From Anaerolinea sp. (GTDB lineage Bacteria > Chloroflexota > Anaerolineae > Anaerolineales > Anaerolineaceae): a stretch of 64,000 bases of DNA. This document shows, piece by piece, positions 55,914-64,000 of the stretch (its first letter is position 1; each line of letters opens with the position of its first letter). Below the pieces are notes generated by a model. That model saw nothing but the letters and a program-made list of their open reading frames with translations. It had not been told where the DNA came from and ran no database searches. The translations under genes were made by a program, and so were the position numbers. The DNA lies in NCBI GenBank assembly GCA_029975055.1, contig JARKPU010000013.1, forward strand, positions 682,001 through 746,000, given 5' to 3'.

Positions 55914-56495
55914 TCACCCGCGCGGGGAGAAGTATTGCAGGGCGATGCGCAGCCTTTCTTCCACATCGGCGGGCGCATCGCGCGGAATGGCCTGGATGGC
56001 TGCCTGGGCTTCCACCACGCTGTAGCCCAGGGCTGTCAGCGCTTCCATCACCGATTCATCCACATCGCTCACGCCTGCCGCGAGCTCCACGCCCTCGCCG
56101 CGGATCTTCCCCTGCAGGTGCAGCAAAATCTTCTGAGCATTCTTCTTGCCCACGCCCGGCACGCGACTGAAGACCTCGGCCTGCTCGCTCAACACCGCCC
56201 GCCGGATGGCATCCACGCTGAGGATCGAGAGGATCGCCAGCGCAATCTTCGGCCCCACGCCGTTGACTCCAAGCAGCAGGATGAAGAATTCGCGCTCGGT
56301 TTCCGTTTCGAACCCGTACAGCGCCAGCAGGTCCTCACGCACAACCAGGTGCGTATGAAGCTGCACCTGGTCGCCAAACCGGCAGCGCGCACGCAGCGGC
56401 GCCGGCACCGCCACCTGCAGCCCAACCCCGCCCACGCGCACCACCAGGCTGCTTTCTCCCAGGCCGATGATATCTCCATGCACAGATGCGATCAT
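55914..56495 (-). CDS. ruvA: Holliday junction helicase subunit RuvA
   Basis: A 193-residue RuvA. The N-terminal OB fold starts MIASVHGDIIGLGESSLVVRVGGVGLQV. Tandem HhH motifs follow (about 70-140: LLGVNGVGPKIALAIL, RVPGVGKKNAQKILLHL), and a domain III helix bundle ends the protein. It binds four-way junctions and loads RuvB, which is not in the window. It begins 1 base after the trmH-like gene. Confidence 0.94.
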   Translation of the reverse strand: MIASVHGDIIGLGESSLVVRVGGVGLQVAVPAPLRARCRFGDQVQLHTHLVVREDLLALYGFETETEREFFILLLGVNGVGPKIALAILSILSVDAIRRAVLSEQAEVFSRVPGVGKKNAQKILLHLQGKIRGEGVELAAGVSDVDESVMEALTALGYSVVEAQAAIQAIPRDAPADVEERLRIALQYFSPRG

Positions 56496-56496
56496 C

Positions 56497-57294
56497 TCAT
56501 CCCCTGTCTCTTCGTTGATTAAGAATTTCGTAGAGCACCACCGCCGTGGCGACCGCCAGGTTCAGGGAATCGCTCTTCCCCAACATGGGGATGCTCACCA
56601 CCGCGCTGCACAATGCCAGGTGGTGCGGCTGCAGCCCCTGCCGCTCGCTGCCCATCAGGAGCACCAGCGGGTCGGGGTACGCGAAGGCATGGTAATCCTG
56701 CTCGGCGGCATCGGATGTGCCGATCACCGCGCAATTCGATTTGCGCACCCACGCGGCGAACTCTTCGAACCCGGCCCGCACGATTTGCTGATCGAACAAA
56801 GCCCCCATGCTCGCGCGCACAGCCGAAGGGTCGTAGGGATCGGTGGATTGATCGAGCAAGATCAGCCCCGCCCCGCCGGCCGCATCACAGGTGCGCATGA
56901 TCGTCCCCAGGTTGCCCGGGTCGGCAACGGAATCAAGCGCCACCCAGGGCCTGCCCGCGGCGGGAGCGATGTCTTCCAGCGTCATCCAGCGCTGGCGCAC
57001 CACCGCCGCCAACCCCTGCGGACCTTCTTTCAGCGAAAGCCGTGCGAACACCTCGGCGCTCACTTCCAGCACATCCAGGCCGCGTTCTCGCGCTTTCGAG
57101 ACCAGTTCCTGGCCAAACGGGCTGCGCAGTAAATCAGGCGAGGCGATCACCTGCTCGATGCCCGCTCCGGTCTCCAGTGCCTCGGCCACAATGCGCAGCC
57201 CTTCCAGGTAGAACAGGCCGGTTTCCTGGCGGGCCTTGCGCTCCTGCAGGCGGCGGATGAACTTCACCCGTTCGTTTGAGGCGCTGGTGATCAT
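56497..57294 (-). CDS. SpoU/TrmH-family RNA 2'-O-methyltransferase
   Basis: A 265-residue SPOUT methyltransferase. It has an N-terminal substrate-binding domain and the C-terminal trefoil-knot motifs: LDSVADPGNLGTIMRTCDAAG (motif 1), LLMGSERQGL (motif 2) and VSIPMLGKSDSLNLAVATAVVLYEI (motif 3). It methylates ribose 2'-OH of rRNA or tRNA; the exact site is unknown. It overlaps the ruvC end by 4 bases. Confidence 0.92.
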   Translation of the reverse strand: MITSASNERVKFIRRLQERKARQETGLFYLEGLRIVAEALETGAGIEQVIASPDLLRSPFGQELVSKARERGLDVLEVSAEVFARLSLKEGPQGLAAVVRQRWMTLEDIAPAAGRPWVALDSVADPGNLGTIMRTCDAAGGAGLILLDQSTDPYDPSAVRASMGALFDQQIVRAGFEEFAAWVRKSNCAVIGTSDAAEQDYHAFAYPDPLVLLMGSERQGLQPHHLALCSAVVSIPMLGKSDSLNLAVATAVVLYEILNQRRDRG

Positions 57295-57776
57295 GCCTGG
57301 TTCCAGCGGTAGCTGTGCAGGTGGCAGATCGCCACTGCCAGGGCATCGGCGGCATCGTCCGGCCTGGGAGGGCGCTCAAGATTGAGGATGGCCTGCACCA
57401 TCACCTGCACCTGATGTTTATCGGCGCCGCCATAACCGCTGACGGCCTGTTTGATTTCCATCGGCGTATATTCCGCCACCGGCAGCGCGTGCTGCGCCAA
57501 CCCGAGCAAGACCACCCCGCGCGCCTGCCCAACGGCTATGGCCGTGGTGACATTGCGCCTGAAAAAAAGCTTCTCCACAGCCGCGTTATCGGGCTTGTGG
57601 AGAAGAATGATCTCTTGGATTCGGTTGTAAAGCGTCAACAGGCGCTTTTCTTGTTCAAGGCCGGCTTCCGTCAGGATGACGCCATACTCGACCATTTCCA
57701 GGTCGCCGCGGGGCGTTTCGCGCACCAGCCCATATCCTGTCGTCGCGGTTCCGGGATCAATCCCCAGGACCAACAT
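57291..57776 (-). CDS. ruvC: Holliday junction resolvase RuvC
   Basis: A 161-residue RuvC nuclease. It starts MLVLGIDPGTATTGYGLV with the first catalytic Asp. The later acidic residues are in EKLFFRRN and DAADALAVAICHLH. It resolves Holliday junctions made available by RuvAB. The frame can extend to 57818, but ATG 57776 gives the normal N-terminus and lies 7 bases after the yebC stop. Confidence 0.94.
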   Translation of the reverse strand: MLVLGIDPGTATTGYGLVRETPRGDLEMVEYGVILTEAGLEQEKRLLTLYNRIQEIILLHKPDNAAVEKLFFRRNVTTAIAVGQARGVVLLGLAQHALPVAEYTPMEIKQAVSGYGGADKHQVQVMVQAILNLERPPRPDDAADALAVAICHLHSYRWNQA

Positions 57777-57783
57777 ACCCGCG

Positions 57784-58542
57784 CTACGCTTCGCTCTCCA
57801 AGGCCGCCATGGCCTCATCTGAGATTTGCATCGTGTGGAAGATATTCTGGACGTCGTCCAGCTCTTCCAGGGTTTCGATCACGCGCAACACCTGCAAGGT
57901 TTGGTCCACCGGCAGCTCGATGGCGTTGGTGGGGATCATGCGCAATTCGGCTTCATCCACCGGGATCTTCGCGGCGCGCAAGGCGTCGCTGAGGACTTTG
58001 AAATTCTCCACCGGAGCGATGATTTCGATCAAATCTTCATCCTGCGTCACATCCTCGGCGCCGCCTTCCACCGCCACCTCGAAGACCTTATCGAAGTTGG
58101 CTTTGGATGCCGAAAGCGCGAAGTAAGCCACCCGTTTGAATTGCCAGCCCACCGAGCCGGCTTCTCCGAGCGTTCCCCCCGAGCGGCTGAGCAGGTGGCG
58201 GACTTCCGCCACGGTGCGGTTACGGTTTTCGGTGACGCACTCGATCATCATCGCCACGCCGTGCGGACCGTAGCCTTCGTAGTAAATCTGCTCGTAAGCC
58301 GCGCCGTCTTTACTTTCTCCGGTGCCGCGCTTGATCGCCCGTTCGATATTCTCTTTGGGCATGTTCTGCGCGCGAGCCTTTTCTACGGCCAGCCTGAGGC
58401 GGAAGTTGGAATCGATCTCCCCGCCGCCTTCTCGCGCCGCCATCACAATCTCTCGCGTCAGGCGGGTGAAGACCTGCCCTCGTTTCGCGTCGGCCGCGCC
58501 CTTTTTTCGTTTAATGGTCGCCCATTTTGAATGACCAGACAT
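57784..58542 (-). CDS. yebC: YebC/TACO1-family protein
   Basis: A 252-residue YebC. It starts MSGHSKWATIKRKKGAADAKRGQVFTRLTREI and contains GPHGVAMMIECVTENRNRT and an AEVRHLLSRSGGTLGEAGSV stretch, all hallmarks. YebC proteins are reported as DNA-binding regulators and, more recently, translation factors for polyproline stretches. It opens the yebC-ruvC-trmH-ruvA unit. An extended -10 (TGGTATAAT) lies about 55 bases upstream. Confidence 0.95.
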   Translation of the reverse strand: MSGHSKWATIKRKKGAADAKRGQVFTRLTREIVMAAREGGGEIDSNFRLRLAVEKARAQNMPKENIERAIKRGTGESKDGAAYEQIYYEGYGPHGVAMMIECVTENRNRTVAEVRHLLSRSGGTLGEAGSVGWQFKRVAYFALSASKANFDKVFEVAVEGGAEDVTQDEDLIEIIAPVENFKVLSDALRAAKIPVDEAELRMIPTNAIELPVDQTLQVLRVIETLEELDDVQNIFHTMQISDEAMAALESEA

Positions 58543-58594
58543 ACCTGTTTCTCTCCTGACGGAAATTGGATAGGGGGAGCACCCTTAGACCGTG

Positions 58595-58603
58595 ATTATA
58601 CCA
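58595..58603 (-). promoter_or_regulatory. Extended -10 candidate for yebC
   Basis: Minus strand TGGTATAAT, TATAAT at 58595-58600. No -35 matches well. The same TG-G-TATAAT form occurs at 13823 before the receiver-GAF kinase. Confidence 0.4.
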
Positions 58604-58710
58604 TAGTCCCTTACAGCCGGTTTACAAAACCCCCACCGCCGCACCATTCGACAGATTAATTATTAGAATATAACTAAATTATAACGAAATTCATATTTGA
58701 TCATAACCAA

Positions 58711-59382
58711 ATGAGACCAACGAAGTTCATTTTTATCACTCTGATCATCCTTTTTCTTCCTCTCCTTGGGCTGGCATGGAAAGGGGTTTCGGTCGCGCAG
58801 GCCGAAACCCTGCCCATGCCCTCGCTGGCTGAGTTCGCCGAAAGCCTGCCCGCCTCCGATGGGGTTGCGGGGGTTTATGCCGATGGCGTTTTTGCCTTTC
58901 CGGTCGTCCGGCAGCCCAGGGGCAATGCGGGGTTCGTCTCCAGCCAGCCTGCCGTTGTGACGTTGTTCTCCATGGCCAGCCAATACAACACCATCGGGCT
59001 GCTCGCCCACAACAACCTGGCCGGGGCGGAATTCGACCGGCTTCTCGTCGGGCAGACGATTACTTTGGTGTATGCCAGCGGTGAGGTGAAAACCTACGAA
59101 GTCGCCGCCGTCGAGCGCTACCAGGCCCTTTCGCCGGCCAGCCCTTATTCCGATTTTATCAACCTGGATACTCACCAGCGCCAGAGCGCCTCCGAACTCT
59201 TCACGCACGTTTATGCGCCCGGTCAGCGCCTTGTTCTGCAAACCTGTATCGCCGCGAAAGGGATGCTCTCGTGGGGCAGGCTGTTCATCATCGCCCTCCC
59301 AAAACCCCGGCCTGCCTTGCCGCTATCCCTCTATGAGCCGATGCCGTCCGTGTATCTGGGGTTCGGCCTGTCGGCAAAATAG
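58711..59382 (+). CDS. Stand-alone sortase-family transpeptidase
   Basis: A 223-residue secreted or membrane-anchored protein. An N-terminal hydrophobic segment (about 5-30) ends in an AQAE-like signal cleavage region. The sortase fold is recognised by LLAHN (His100), LVLQTC (Cys179) and WGRLFIIA (Arg190), the full catalytic triad, with the beta-barrel signature VGQTITLVYASGEVKTYEV. Sortases attach surface proteins to peptidoglycan or polymerise pilins. No LPXTG-type substrate or pilin gene is adjacent. The upstream 168-base gap is AT-rich, with a possible TATAAC -10 (58669-58674). Confidence 0.83.
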   Translation: MRPTKFIFITLIILFLPLLGLAWKGVSVAQAETLPMPSLAEFAESLPASDGVAGVYADGVFAFPVVRQPRGNAGFVSSQPAVVTLFSMASQYNTIGLLAHNNLAGAEFDRLLVGQTITLVYASGEVKTYEVAAVERYQALSPASPYSDFINLDTHQRQSASELFTHVYAPGQRLVLQTCIAAKGMLSWGRLFIIALPKPRPALPLSLYEPMPSVYLGFGLSAK

Positions 59383-59405
59383 CGTCAACCCAAGCAGGCA
59401 AGCAA

Positions 59406-59445
59406 AGAACCCGAGGCATTCCCCTGACCTCGGGTTCTCCGTTTA
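59406..59445. terminator. Terminator between convergent sortase and FAH genes
   Basis: A perfect 11-bp stem AGAACCCGAGG/CCTCGGGTTCT (59406-59416 with 59428-59438) with an 11-base loop is followed by CCGTTTA on the plus strand and CTTTGCTTG on the minus strand. Confidence 0.78.
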
Positions 59446-59459
59446 TTCGGGGCAGCCCG

Positions 59460-60221
59460 TCAAGTGCTTTTCACCGTGTTTCGCAAGACGCCGATTCCCT
59501 CGATATCCACTTCCACGCTGTCGCCGTTGCGCAGCGGGCCGATGCCTGCCGGCGTTCCCGTGAGGATGACATCGCCCGGCTCGAGCGTCATCACAGAGGA
59601 GATGAAAGCGATCAATTGCGCCACGGTGAAGACCATTTCGCGGGTTGAACCCATCTGGCGCATTTCGCCGTTCACCCGGCAGCGGAGCAGCGTATCCGAA
59701 GGATCGAGCTCGGTCTCGATCCACGGCCCGAGCGGGCAGAATGTGTCGAAACCCTTTCCGCGCGTCCATTGCCCGTCACGCTGCTGCAGGTCGCGGGCGG
59801 TCACGTCGTTTGCGCAGGTATAGCCCAGCACATAATCGAGCGCCGACCCGGCATCGATCCACCGCCCCTGGCGGCCTATCACCACCGCCAGCTCGCCTTC
59901 ATGGTCCACCTGCTTCGACTGTGGTGGGAGGATGATCGCATCGTCAGGGCCGATCACCGTGCTGGGGGGTTTGAGGAAAATCAGCGGAATCTCAGGCACA
60001 TCCACGCCGCGTTCTTTCGCATGCTCCGCGTAGTTGCGCCCGACCGCAATGATCTTCCCCGGTTTCACCGGCGGGTGCAGCTTCACGCGTTCCAAGGGCA
60101 TTCCGGCCTCGAGCCGGCGATACCCGGCAAACGGGTCTCCTTCGATCGCCCCAACATGGTCTTGAAAGACCCAGCCATAACGGGGGCTTTCCACACCGAC
60201 CGAATAACGTACGAAACGCAT
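59460..60221 (-). CDS. Fumarylacetoacetate hydrolase-family protein
   Basis: A 253-residue FAH-domain protein. It has GKIIAVGRNYAEHA, the metal-binding DHEGELAVVIG (Glu pair) and YTCANDVTARDLQ with an Asp ligand, then LTGTPAGIG. Relatives include 2-hydroxyhepta-2,4-diene-dioate isomerases, acylpyruvases and oxaloacetate decarboxylases; the substrate is unclear. ATG 60221 follows GGGGAGG closely; the frame extends to 60275 without an RBS. No aromatic catabolism genes are nearby. Confidence 0.88.
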   Translation of the reverse strand: MRFVRYSVGVESPRYGWVFQDHVGAIEGDPFAGYRRLEAGMPLERVKLHPPVKPGKIIAVGRNYAEHAKERGVDVPEIPLIFLKPPSTVIGPDDAIILPPQSKQVDHEGELAVVIGRQGRWIDAGSALDYVLGYTCANDVTARDLQQRDGQWTRGKGFDTFCPLGPWIETELDPSDTLLRCRVNGEMRQMGSTREMVFTVAQLIAFISSVMTLEPGDVILTGTPAGIGPLRNGDSVEVDIEGIGVLRNTVKST

Positions 60222-60258
60222 AAGCCCTCCCCGACAGTCGAAGAATGTAGTGGCCAGT

Positions 60259-60288
60259 TTAACATACTCTCGCAAATTAATGTATAAT
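60259..60288 (+). promoter_or_regulatory. Promoter of tRNA-Val
   Basis: TTAACA (60259-60264), an 18-base spacer and TATAAT (60283-60288), ten bases before the tRNA 5' end. Confidence 0.68.
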
Positions 60289-60298
60289 TCGCTCGCCA

Positions 60299-60375
60299 GG
60301 GCGGATAGCTCAGTTGGTTAGAGCGCGTCCCTTACAAGGATGAGGTCGCAGGTTCGAGTCCTGTTCCGCCCACCA
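60299..60375 (+). tRNA. tRNA-Val (anticodon TAC)
   Basis: A 74-nt cloverleaf plus encoded CCA. The acceptor GGGCGGA/TCCGCCC is perfect. The D arm is GCTC/GAGC. The anticodon stem CGTCC/GGATG (one G-T pair) encloses CTTACAA, giving anticodon TAC. The T arm is GCAGG TTCGAGT CCTGT. Unlike the other two tRNAs here, CCA (60373-60375) is encoded. Confidence 0.95.
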
Positions 60376-60437
60376 GCCTGCTTTCACCAATCAAATCCCC
60401 ACATTTCATCGAATGATTTCACAAGGAGGTCATCACC

Positions 60438-61538
60438 ATGCAGTACCCGTTTAACGGACTCGGCTTGCATTTGGGCAACCTGCCGGAGCTTTCGAACGCC
60501 GTTTTCCGCTCGATCAGCGCCGAAAACCCTACCGGAGAAAAGGGGAAAGGCGCCATGTCGGTGGAAGGCCTCTCTGAAGGGCCGGCCCGTGAACTGGGCA
60601 AGGGCTGGAAGGTGCGCCCCTGCATCAACGTCCAGGGCCGCCAGACCGTCACCCTGGCTGAGATCAACGGTCCGGGGGCCATCCAGCACATCTGGATCAC
60701 CCTCGACCCGGCTTTCTGGCGCCGCATGGTGCTGCGCATCTATTGGGATGGCGAAGAAACCCCCTCGGTTGAGACGCCCCTGGGTGATTTCTTCTGCAAC
60801 GGCTGGGGCGTGCGCTGCAACGTCAATTCGCTCCCCGTGGCTGTGAACCCGGCAGGCGGCTTCAACTCCTTCTGGGAAATGCCCTTCCGGAAAAGCGCAC
60901 GCATCACCGTCGAGAACCTCCATGCCGATACGCTGCACGGCTTCTTTTACCAGGTCGATTACACCCTCACCAGCGTACCCGACACGGTCGCTTACTTCCA
61001 TGCCCAATGGCGGCGCAGCAACCCGCTCAAAGCCGGAACCGACCACACCTTGTTGGACGGCGTCAAGGGCAAAGGCCATTATGTTGGAACCTATATGGCC
61101 ATCGGGCTCAACAACGACGGCTGGTGGGGCGAGGGTGAAGTGAAGTTCTTCCTCGACGGCGATACCGAGTACCCTACCTACTGCGGCACAGGGACCGAAG
61201 ACTACTTCGGCGGCGCATGGGATTTCGAACAGCCGCGCGGCCAGTACTGTGTGTTCTCCACCGCCTTCCAGGGCCTCCCCCAGGTGATTATTCCCGACGG
61301 ACTGTATCGCAGCACCATGCGCTTCGGCATGTACCGCTGGCACATTATGGACCCGGTGCGCTTCGAGAGTGACCTGCGCGTCACGATTCAAGACCTGGGC
61401 TGGCGTTCATCCGAAGGGGGCAAAAGCCGCTACCTGGCCCGCCAGGATGACATCGCCACCACCTCGTTCTGGTATCAGAGCGAACCGCACGCTCCCTTCC
61501 CGCCGCTGCCGGGTAAGAACGATCTGGAAGTGGTGTGA
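60438..61538 (+). CDS. GH172/DUF2961 family glycoside hydrolase
   Basis: A 366-residue enzyme of the DUF2961 family, now GH172. The beta-jelly-roll arrangement and motifs AINxPGAIQHIW-like (INGPGAIQHIW), LGDFF and TYCGTGTEDYFGGAWDF are recognised. Characterised members act on fructofuranose or D-arabinofuranose linkages such as difructose dianhydride. No signal peptide is present, so the enzyme appears cytoplasmic. An AAGGAGG RBS precedes the ATG. It lies 62 bases after tRNA-Val without transporters nearby. Sugar specificity is unknown. Confidence 0.88.
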   Translation: MQYPFNGLGLHLGNLPELSNAVFRSISAENPTGEKGKGAMSVEGLSEGPARELGKGWKVRPCINVQGRQTVTLAEINGPGAIQHIWITLDPAFWRRMVLRIYWDGEETPSVETPLGDFFCNGWGVRCNVNSLPVAVNPAGGFNSFWEMPFRKSARITVENLHADTLHGFFYQVDYTLTSVPDTVAYFHAQWRRSNPLKAGTDHTLLDGVKGKGHYVGTYMAIGLNNDGWWGEGEVKFFLDGDTEYPTYCGTGTEDYFGGAWDFEQPRGQYCVFSTAFQGLPQVIIPDGLYRSTMRFGMYRWHIMDPVRFESDLRVTIQDLGWRSSEGGKSRYLARQDDIATTSFWYQSEPHAPFPPLPGKNDLEVV

Positions 61539-61560
61539 TATTTAGCGGAAATACCAGCGT

Positions 61561-61604
61561 GAAGGCGGGATAGGCGCGAAGCCTGTTCCGCCTTTCAAGT
61601 TTTG
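61561..61604. terminator. Terminator between GH172 and polymerase genes
   Basis: A stem AAGGCGGGA/TTCCGCCTT (61562-61570 with 61586-61594, one G-T pair) encloses a second GGC/GCC helix. TCAAGTTTT follows on the plus strand. Confidence 0.65.
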
Positions 61605-64000
61605 AAAGGCTTCTTCACGAGCGGGTCCACCCGCTCGGCGCGCAGGAAGGGTTCACCGCGTTCGCCGTCTGTCTCCATCACACCCGTCACCAGCACGGGC
61701 TGCCCGCCGGAGAGCATGCCGCTCACCCGGCGGTAAACGGCAGGGAAGAAGACCACATCCAGCAGGCCTTCCAGGTCTTCGAGCGTCATGAACATCATCC
61801 ACTCGCCGTGCGCCGTCTGGCTGCGGTGAGCCGTCATGCGCAGCCCTGCCACCCGCACGCGCTGGCCGACCATGCCCAGCGCTTCCACGGTGTTGACGGC
61901 CCCCGCCGCGGCGGTCTGGTCCGCCACCAGCTCCAGCGGGTGTGCATCCACGCCCAGCCCGAGCAGTTGTTCCTGAGCCGCCACGCGTTCTTCGAGGGGC
62001 CAATCATCAGTGCTCGTGCCTTCCCAGCCGAACAGGCTCATCTGGCCGGGCTTCCAGCCGCCTTGCCTGACGCGCTCGAGAAGCTCAGGAATGGTCCCCA
62101 TGCCGCTCAATGCGCCCACCCGCACCAGGTTTTCGGCTTCGCTTGGGCGCGGGTCTGCCCGGGTGAGGAAATCCTCCAGCGAGGTGAACGGCCGCTCGCG
62201 GATGATCCGTTCTTGCGTGCGGCGCGAAAGCTCGCGCACCTGGTCCAGGCCCATATACAGCACCGGCTCTCCGCCAGGGTAAGCGACCGTGAACTGGCAG
62301 CCGGCGTGGTTGATGTGCGGCGGCTTGACGCTCAACCCCATTCGCCGGGCTTCGGTGAGGTAAATCCGCTGTGGATAGTACCCTCCCCAGTTGGCCAGCA
62401 CGGCCGCCATAAATTCGGCGGGGAAGTGCGTCTTGCACCAGGCCGAGCGCCAGCCCACCTGGGCATAAGAGGCGGCGTGTGCCTTGGGGAACCCGTAACC
62501 CGCGAAGGCAGCCATCAATTCCCACACGCGCTCGCCCACATCCGGCGGGATGCCGCTTTTCTCCTGCGCCCCGGCGATGAACCTGGCTTTCAATACCTGC
62601 ATCTGCTTGCCAGGGTCAAAATGCGACATCGCCCGCCGCAGCAGGTCGCTCTCGGTCAGGCTCATCCCGGCCAGGTAGTGGGCAATCTGCAGTACCTGCT
62701 CCTGGTAGAGGATGACCCCATAGGTAGACTGGAGCAGCGGCCCCAGCGCCGGGTGCAGCTGGCTGACGGGTTCTTCCCCCTTGAAGCGCCTGATGAAGGC
62801 GTCTTTCAGGCCGCCCTGCAGCGGCCCGGGCCGGTAAAGGGCCAGCGCAACCATCAGGTCGGCAGGCGAGCGGGCGCGGATTTCGCGCAGCACGGCGCGC
62901 ATTCCAGGGCTCTCGATTTGAAAGCAGCCAATGGTCGCGCCGCGTTCCACCCGCTCGGCGGTTTGCGGGTCATCCTCCGGGATAGCATCGAGCACATCGA
63001 GCTTTTGGCGGAACTCGCTGCGCCGCCAGGAGTGGATGGCTTCTGCCACATCGCCCAGCACCGTCAGGCCGCGGATGCCCAGCAGGTCGATCTTCACCAG
63101 GCCCAGCGTCTCTACCGATTCGAGATCCATCTGGGTGATGATGACTCCCTTGCTGCCCGAGCGCATCACCGGAACAAATTCGCTCATCTCCCCCGGCGAG
63201 ACGACCAGCCCCCCCGGGTGGACGGAAAGGTGCCTCGGCAGGCGCAACACGGCTTCGGCGTCCTGGAAGACCGCCAGGTGCGCCGGGTTGGCGCGTTTCA
63301 ACTCTTCAAAGGGTGAATGCGGCTGGCGGTCTTCACCTTCGCCTTCGGCATCGTCGCGCCTGGCCCAAAAGGCATAGGGCAGCCTGTTCACCAGCTCGCG
63401 CACCTTTTCGGGCGGCAGGCCGTGGGCTTTGGCCACGTCGGCAAGCGCCGAGCGCGGCCTGAAGCGGTTGATCGTGCAAACCATGGCCACCCGTTCCGTT
63501 CCGTAAGTGTCGAACACGTGCTGGATCACCCGGTCGCGCCCGCGTGAGCAGATATCGGTGTCAATGTCCGGCGGAGTCTTGCGCGCCGGGTTGAGGAACC
63601 GCTCGAAGTAGAGGTCCAGCGCCAGCGGGTCCGGCGTGGTGATCCCGAGGCAGTGAGCCACCAGCGAAGAGGATGCCGACCCCCGCGATGCGGTGGGGAT
63701 GTTCTGCCGGCGCGCATACTGGAGCAAATCCTGGACGATCAGAAACACCGGTTCAAATCCCCGGTTGGCGATCACTTCCAGCTCGTGGTCGAGCCGCTCG
63801 CGGATCGCGGGGGTGATCCGCCCATACAACCGCTTTGCGCCTTCTTCGGCCTGCCGCCTCAGGTGCTGCGCGGCGCTCACCCCGGGCGGCAGCGGAACCT
63901 GCGGGAAGTGCGGCATGCCCACCGGCAGCTCGATCCGGCAGCGAGAGGCCACCTCGCCGATCGCTTCCAGCGCCTTCGGGTAGGCTTGAAAGCGCGCTTC
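61595..64000 (-). CDS. DnaE-type DNA polymerase III alpha subunit, 5' end beyond the window
   Basis: Only the C-terminal 800 or so residues are present; the frame is open to the right edge, so the PHP domain and true start are missing. The visible part has RGSASSSLVAHCLGIT, the active-site PDIDTDI aspartates, YGVILYQEQVLQIAHYLAG, GYGFPKAHAASYA, an HhH region and a C-terminal OB fold (about VRVAGLRMTAHRSQTAHGEWMMFMTLEDLEG). Sequence choices such as ASRGSASSS, VAMVCTINRFRPRSAL and the short C-terminus without a tau-binding tail resemble error-prone DnaE2/ImuC more than replicative DnaE1. No imuA or imuB is visible. Confidence 0.88.
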   Translation of the reverse strand, partial: EARFQAYPKALEAIGEVASRCRIELPVGMPHFPQVPLPPGVSAAQHLRRQAEEGAKRLYGRITPAIRERLDHELEVIANRGFEPVFLIVQDLLQYARRQNIPTASRGSASSSLVAHCLGITTPDPLALDLYFERFLNPARKTPPDIDTDICSRGRDRVIQHVFDTYGTERVAMVCTINRFRPRSALADVAKAHGLPPEKVRELVNRLPYAFWARRDDAEGEGEDRQPHSPFEELKRANPAHLAVFQDAEAVLRLPRHLSVHPGGLVVSPGEMSEFVPVMRSGSKGVIITQMDLESVETLGLVKIDLLGIRGLTVLGDVAEAIHSWRRSEFRQKLDVLDAIPEDDPQTAERVERGATIGCFQIESPGMRAVLREIRARSPADLMVALALYRPGPLQGGLKDAFIRRFKGEEPVSQLHPALGPLLQSTYGVILYQEQVLQIAHYLAGMSLTESDLLRRAMSHFDPGKQMQVLKARFIAGAQEKSGIPPDVGERVWELMAAFAGYGFPKAHAASYAQVGWRSAWCKTHFPAEFMAAVLANWGGYYPQRIYLTEARRMGLSVKPPHINHAGCQFTVAYPGGEPVLYMGLDQVRELSRRTQERIIRERPFTSLEDFLTRADPRPSEAENLVRVGALSGMGTIPELLERVRQGGWKPGQMSLFGWEGTSTDDWPLEERVAAQEQLLGLGVDAHPLELVADQTAAAGAVNTVEALGMVGQRVRVAGLRMTAHRSQTAHGEWMMFMTLEDLEGLLDVVFFPAVYRRVSGMLSGGQPVLVTGVMETDGERGEPFLRAERVDPLVKKPFKT

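Noticed and set aside
61808..63316. A 502-codon plus-strand open frame opposite the polymerase gene
   Set aside because: Shadow frame; the minus strand carries the PDIDTDI and OB-fold polymerase motifs.

Overview
The window looks like a chromosomal segment of a high-GC, non-phototrophic member of the Chloroflexota, most likely Anaerolineae. This placement is inferred from the style of the genes: very large multi-GAF histidine kinases, many GT-C-type membrane glycosyltransferases, a Rex repressor, a DUF348/G5 lipoprotein, a lone secreted sortase, and lipoproteins without an obvious outer-membrane system. No 16S gene is present to confirm it. I see no phage, plasmid, CRISPR or insertion sequence. 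Coding density is very high, and no stretch over 300 bases lacks a gene.

4-13666 is a signalling block. A plus-strand run encodes a membrane dCache/HAMP/GAF sensor without a kinase, a ParA-like ATPase, a 1663-residue PAS/multi-GAF hybrid histidine kinase with two receiver domains, a threonine-synthase-like enzyme fused to a receiver domain, and an EamA exporter. A minus-strand receiver-GAF kinase and its winged-helix response regulator converge on it. The fusion enzyme and its ParA/hybrid-kinase setting are the most unusual content of the window.

13896-24417 carries tRNA-Leu(GAG), plsX, a NERD-like membrane protein, scpB-rluB on the minus strand, two lipoproteins, and a tight six-gene operon (UDP-xylose synthase, GtrA, ChlI-like ATPase, TPR protein, UroD-like protein, RsmD).

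24457-28340 holds a Nudix hydrolase and a probable minus-strand operon of a DegS-like kinase, a phosphofructokinase with pyrophosphate-type signature residues, and class II aldolase. A hairpin terminator follows the aldolase.

28506-42738 is dominated by nine large polytopic proteins resembling GT39/GT83/GT87 (GT-C) glycosyltransferases. Eight are on the minus strand, mostly with overlapping ends, and a nitrilase-family gene interrupts them. With the nucleotide-sugar enzyme and GtrA upstream, they suggest substantial lipid-linked surface glycan assembly.

42832-51226 contains a GNAT-like protein, a YyaL/DUF255 protein, PrsW, tRNA-Arg(CCG), a YugP-type zinc peptidase, a DUF89 protein, rex with a candidate self-operator, and an MreB homologue.

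51312-58542 is minus strand. It holds an F1-only ATP synthase set (atpA-G-D-C, with no F0 or delta genes) with its own predicted promoter and a structured leader, preceded by a yebC-ruvC-trmH-ruvA group. 58711-64000 has a lone sortase, an FAH-family hydrolase, tRNA-Val(UAC), a GH172/DUF2961 enzyme, and a DnaE-type polymerase running off the right edge.
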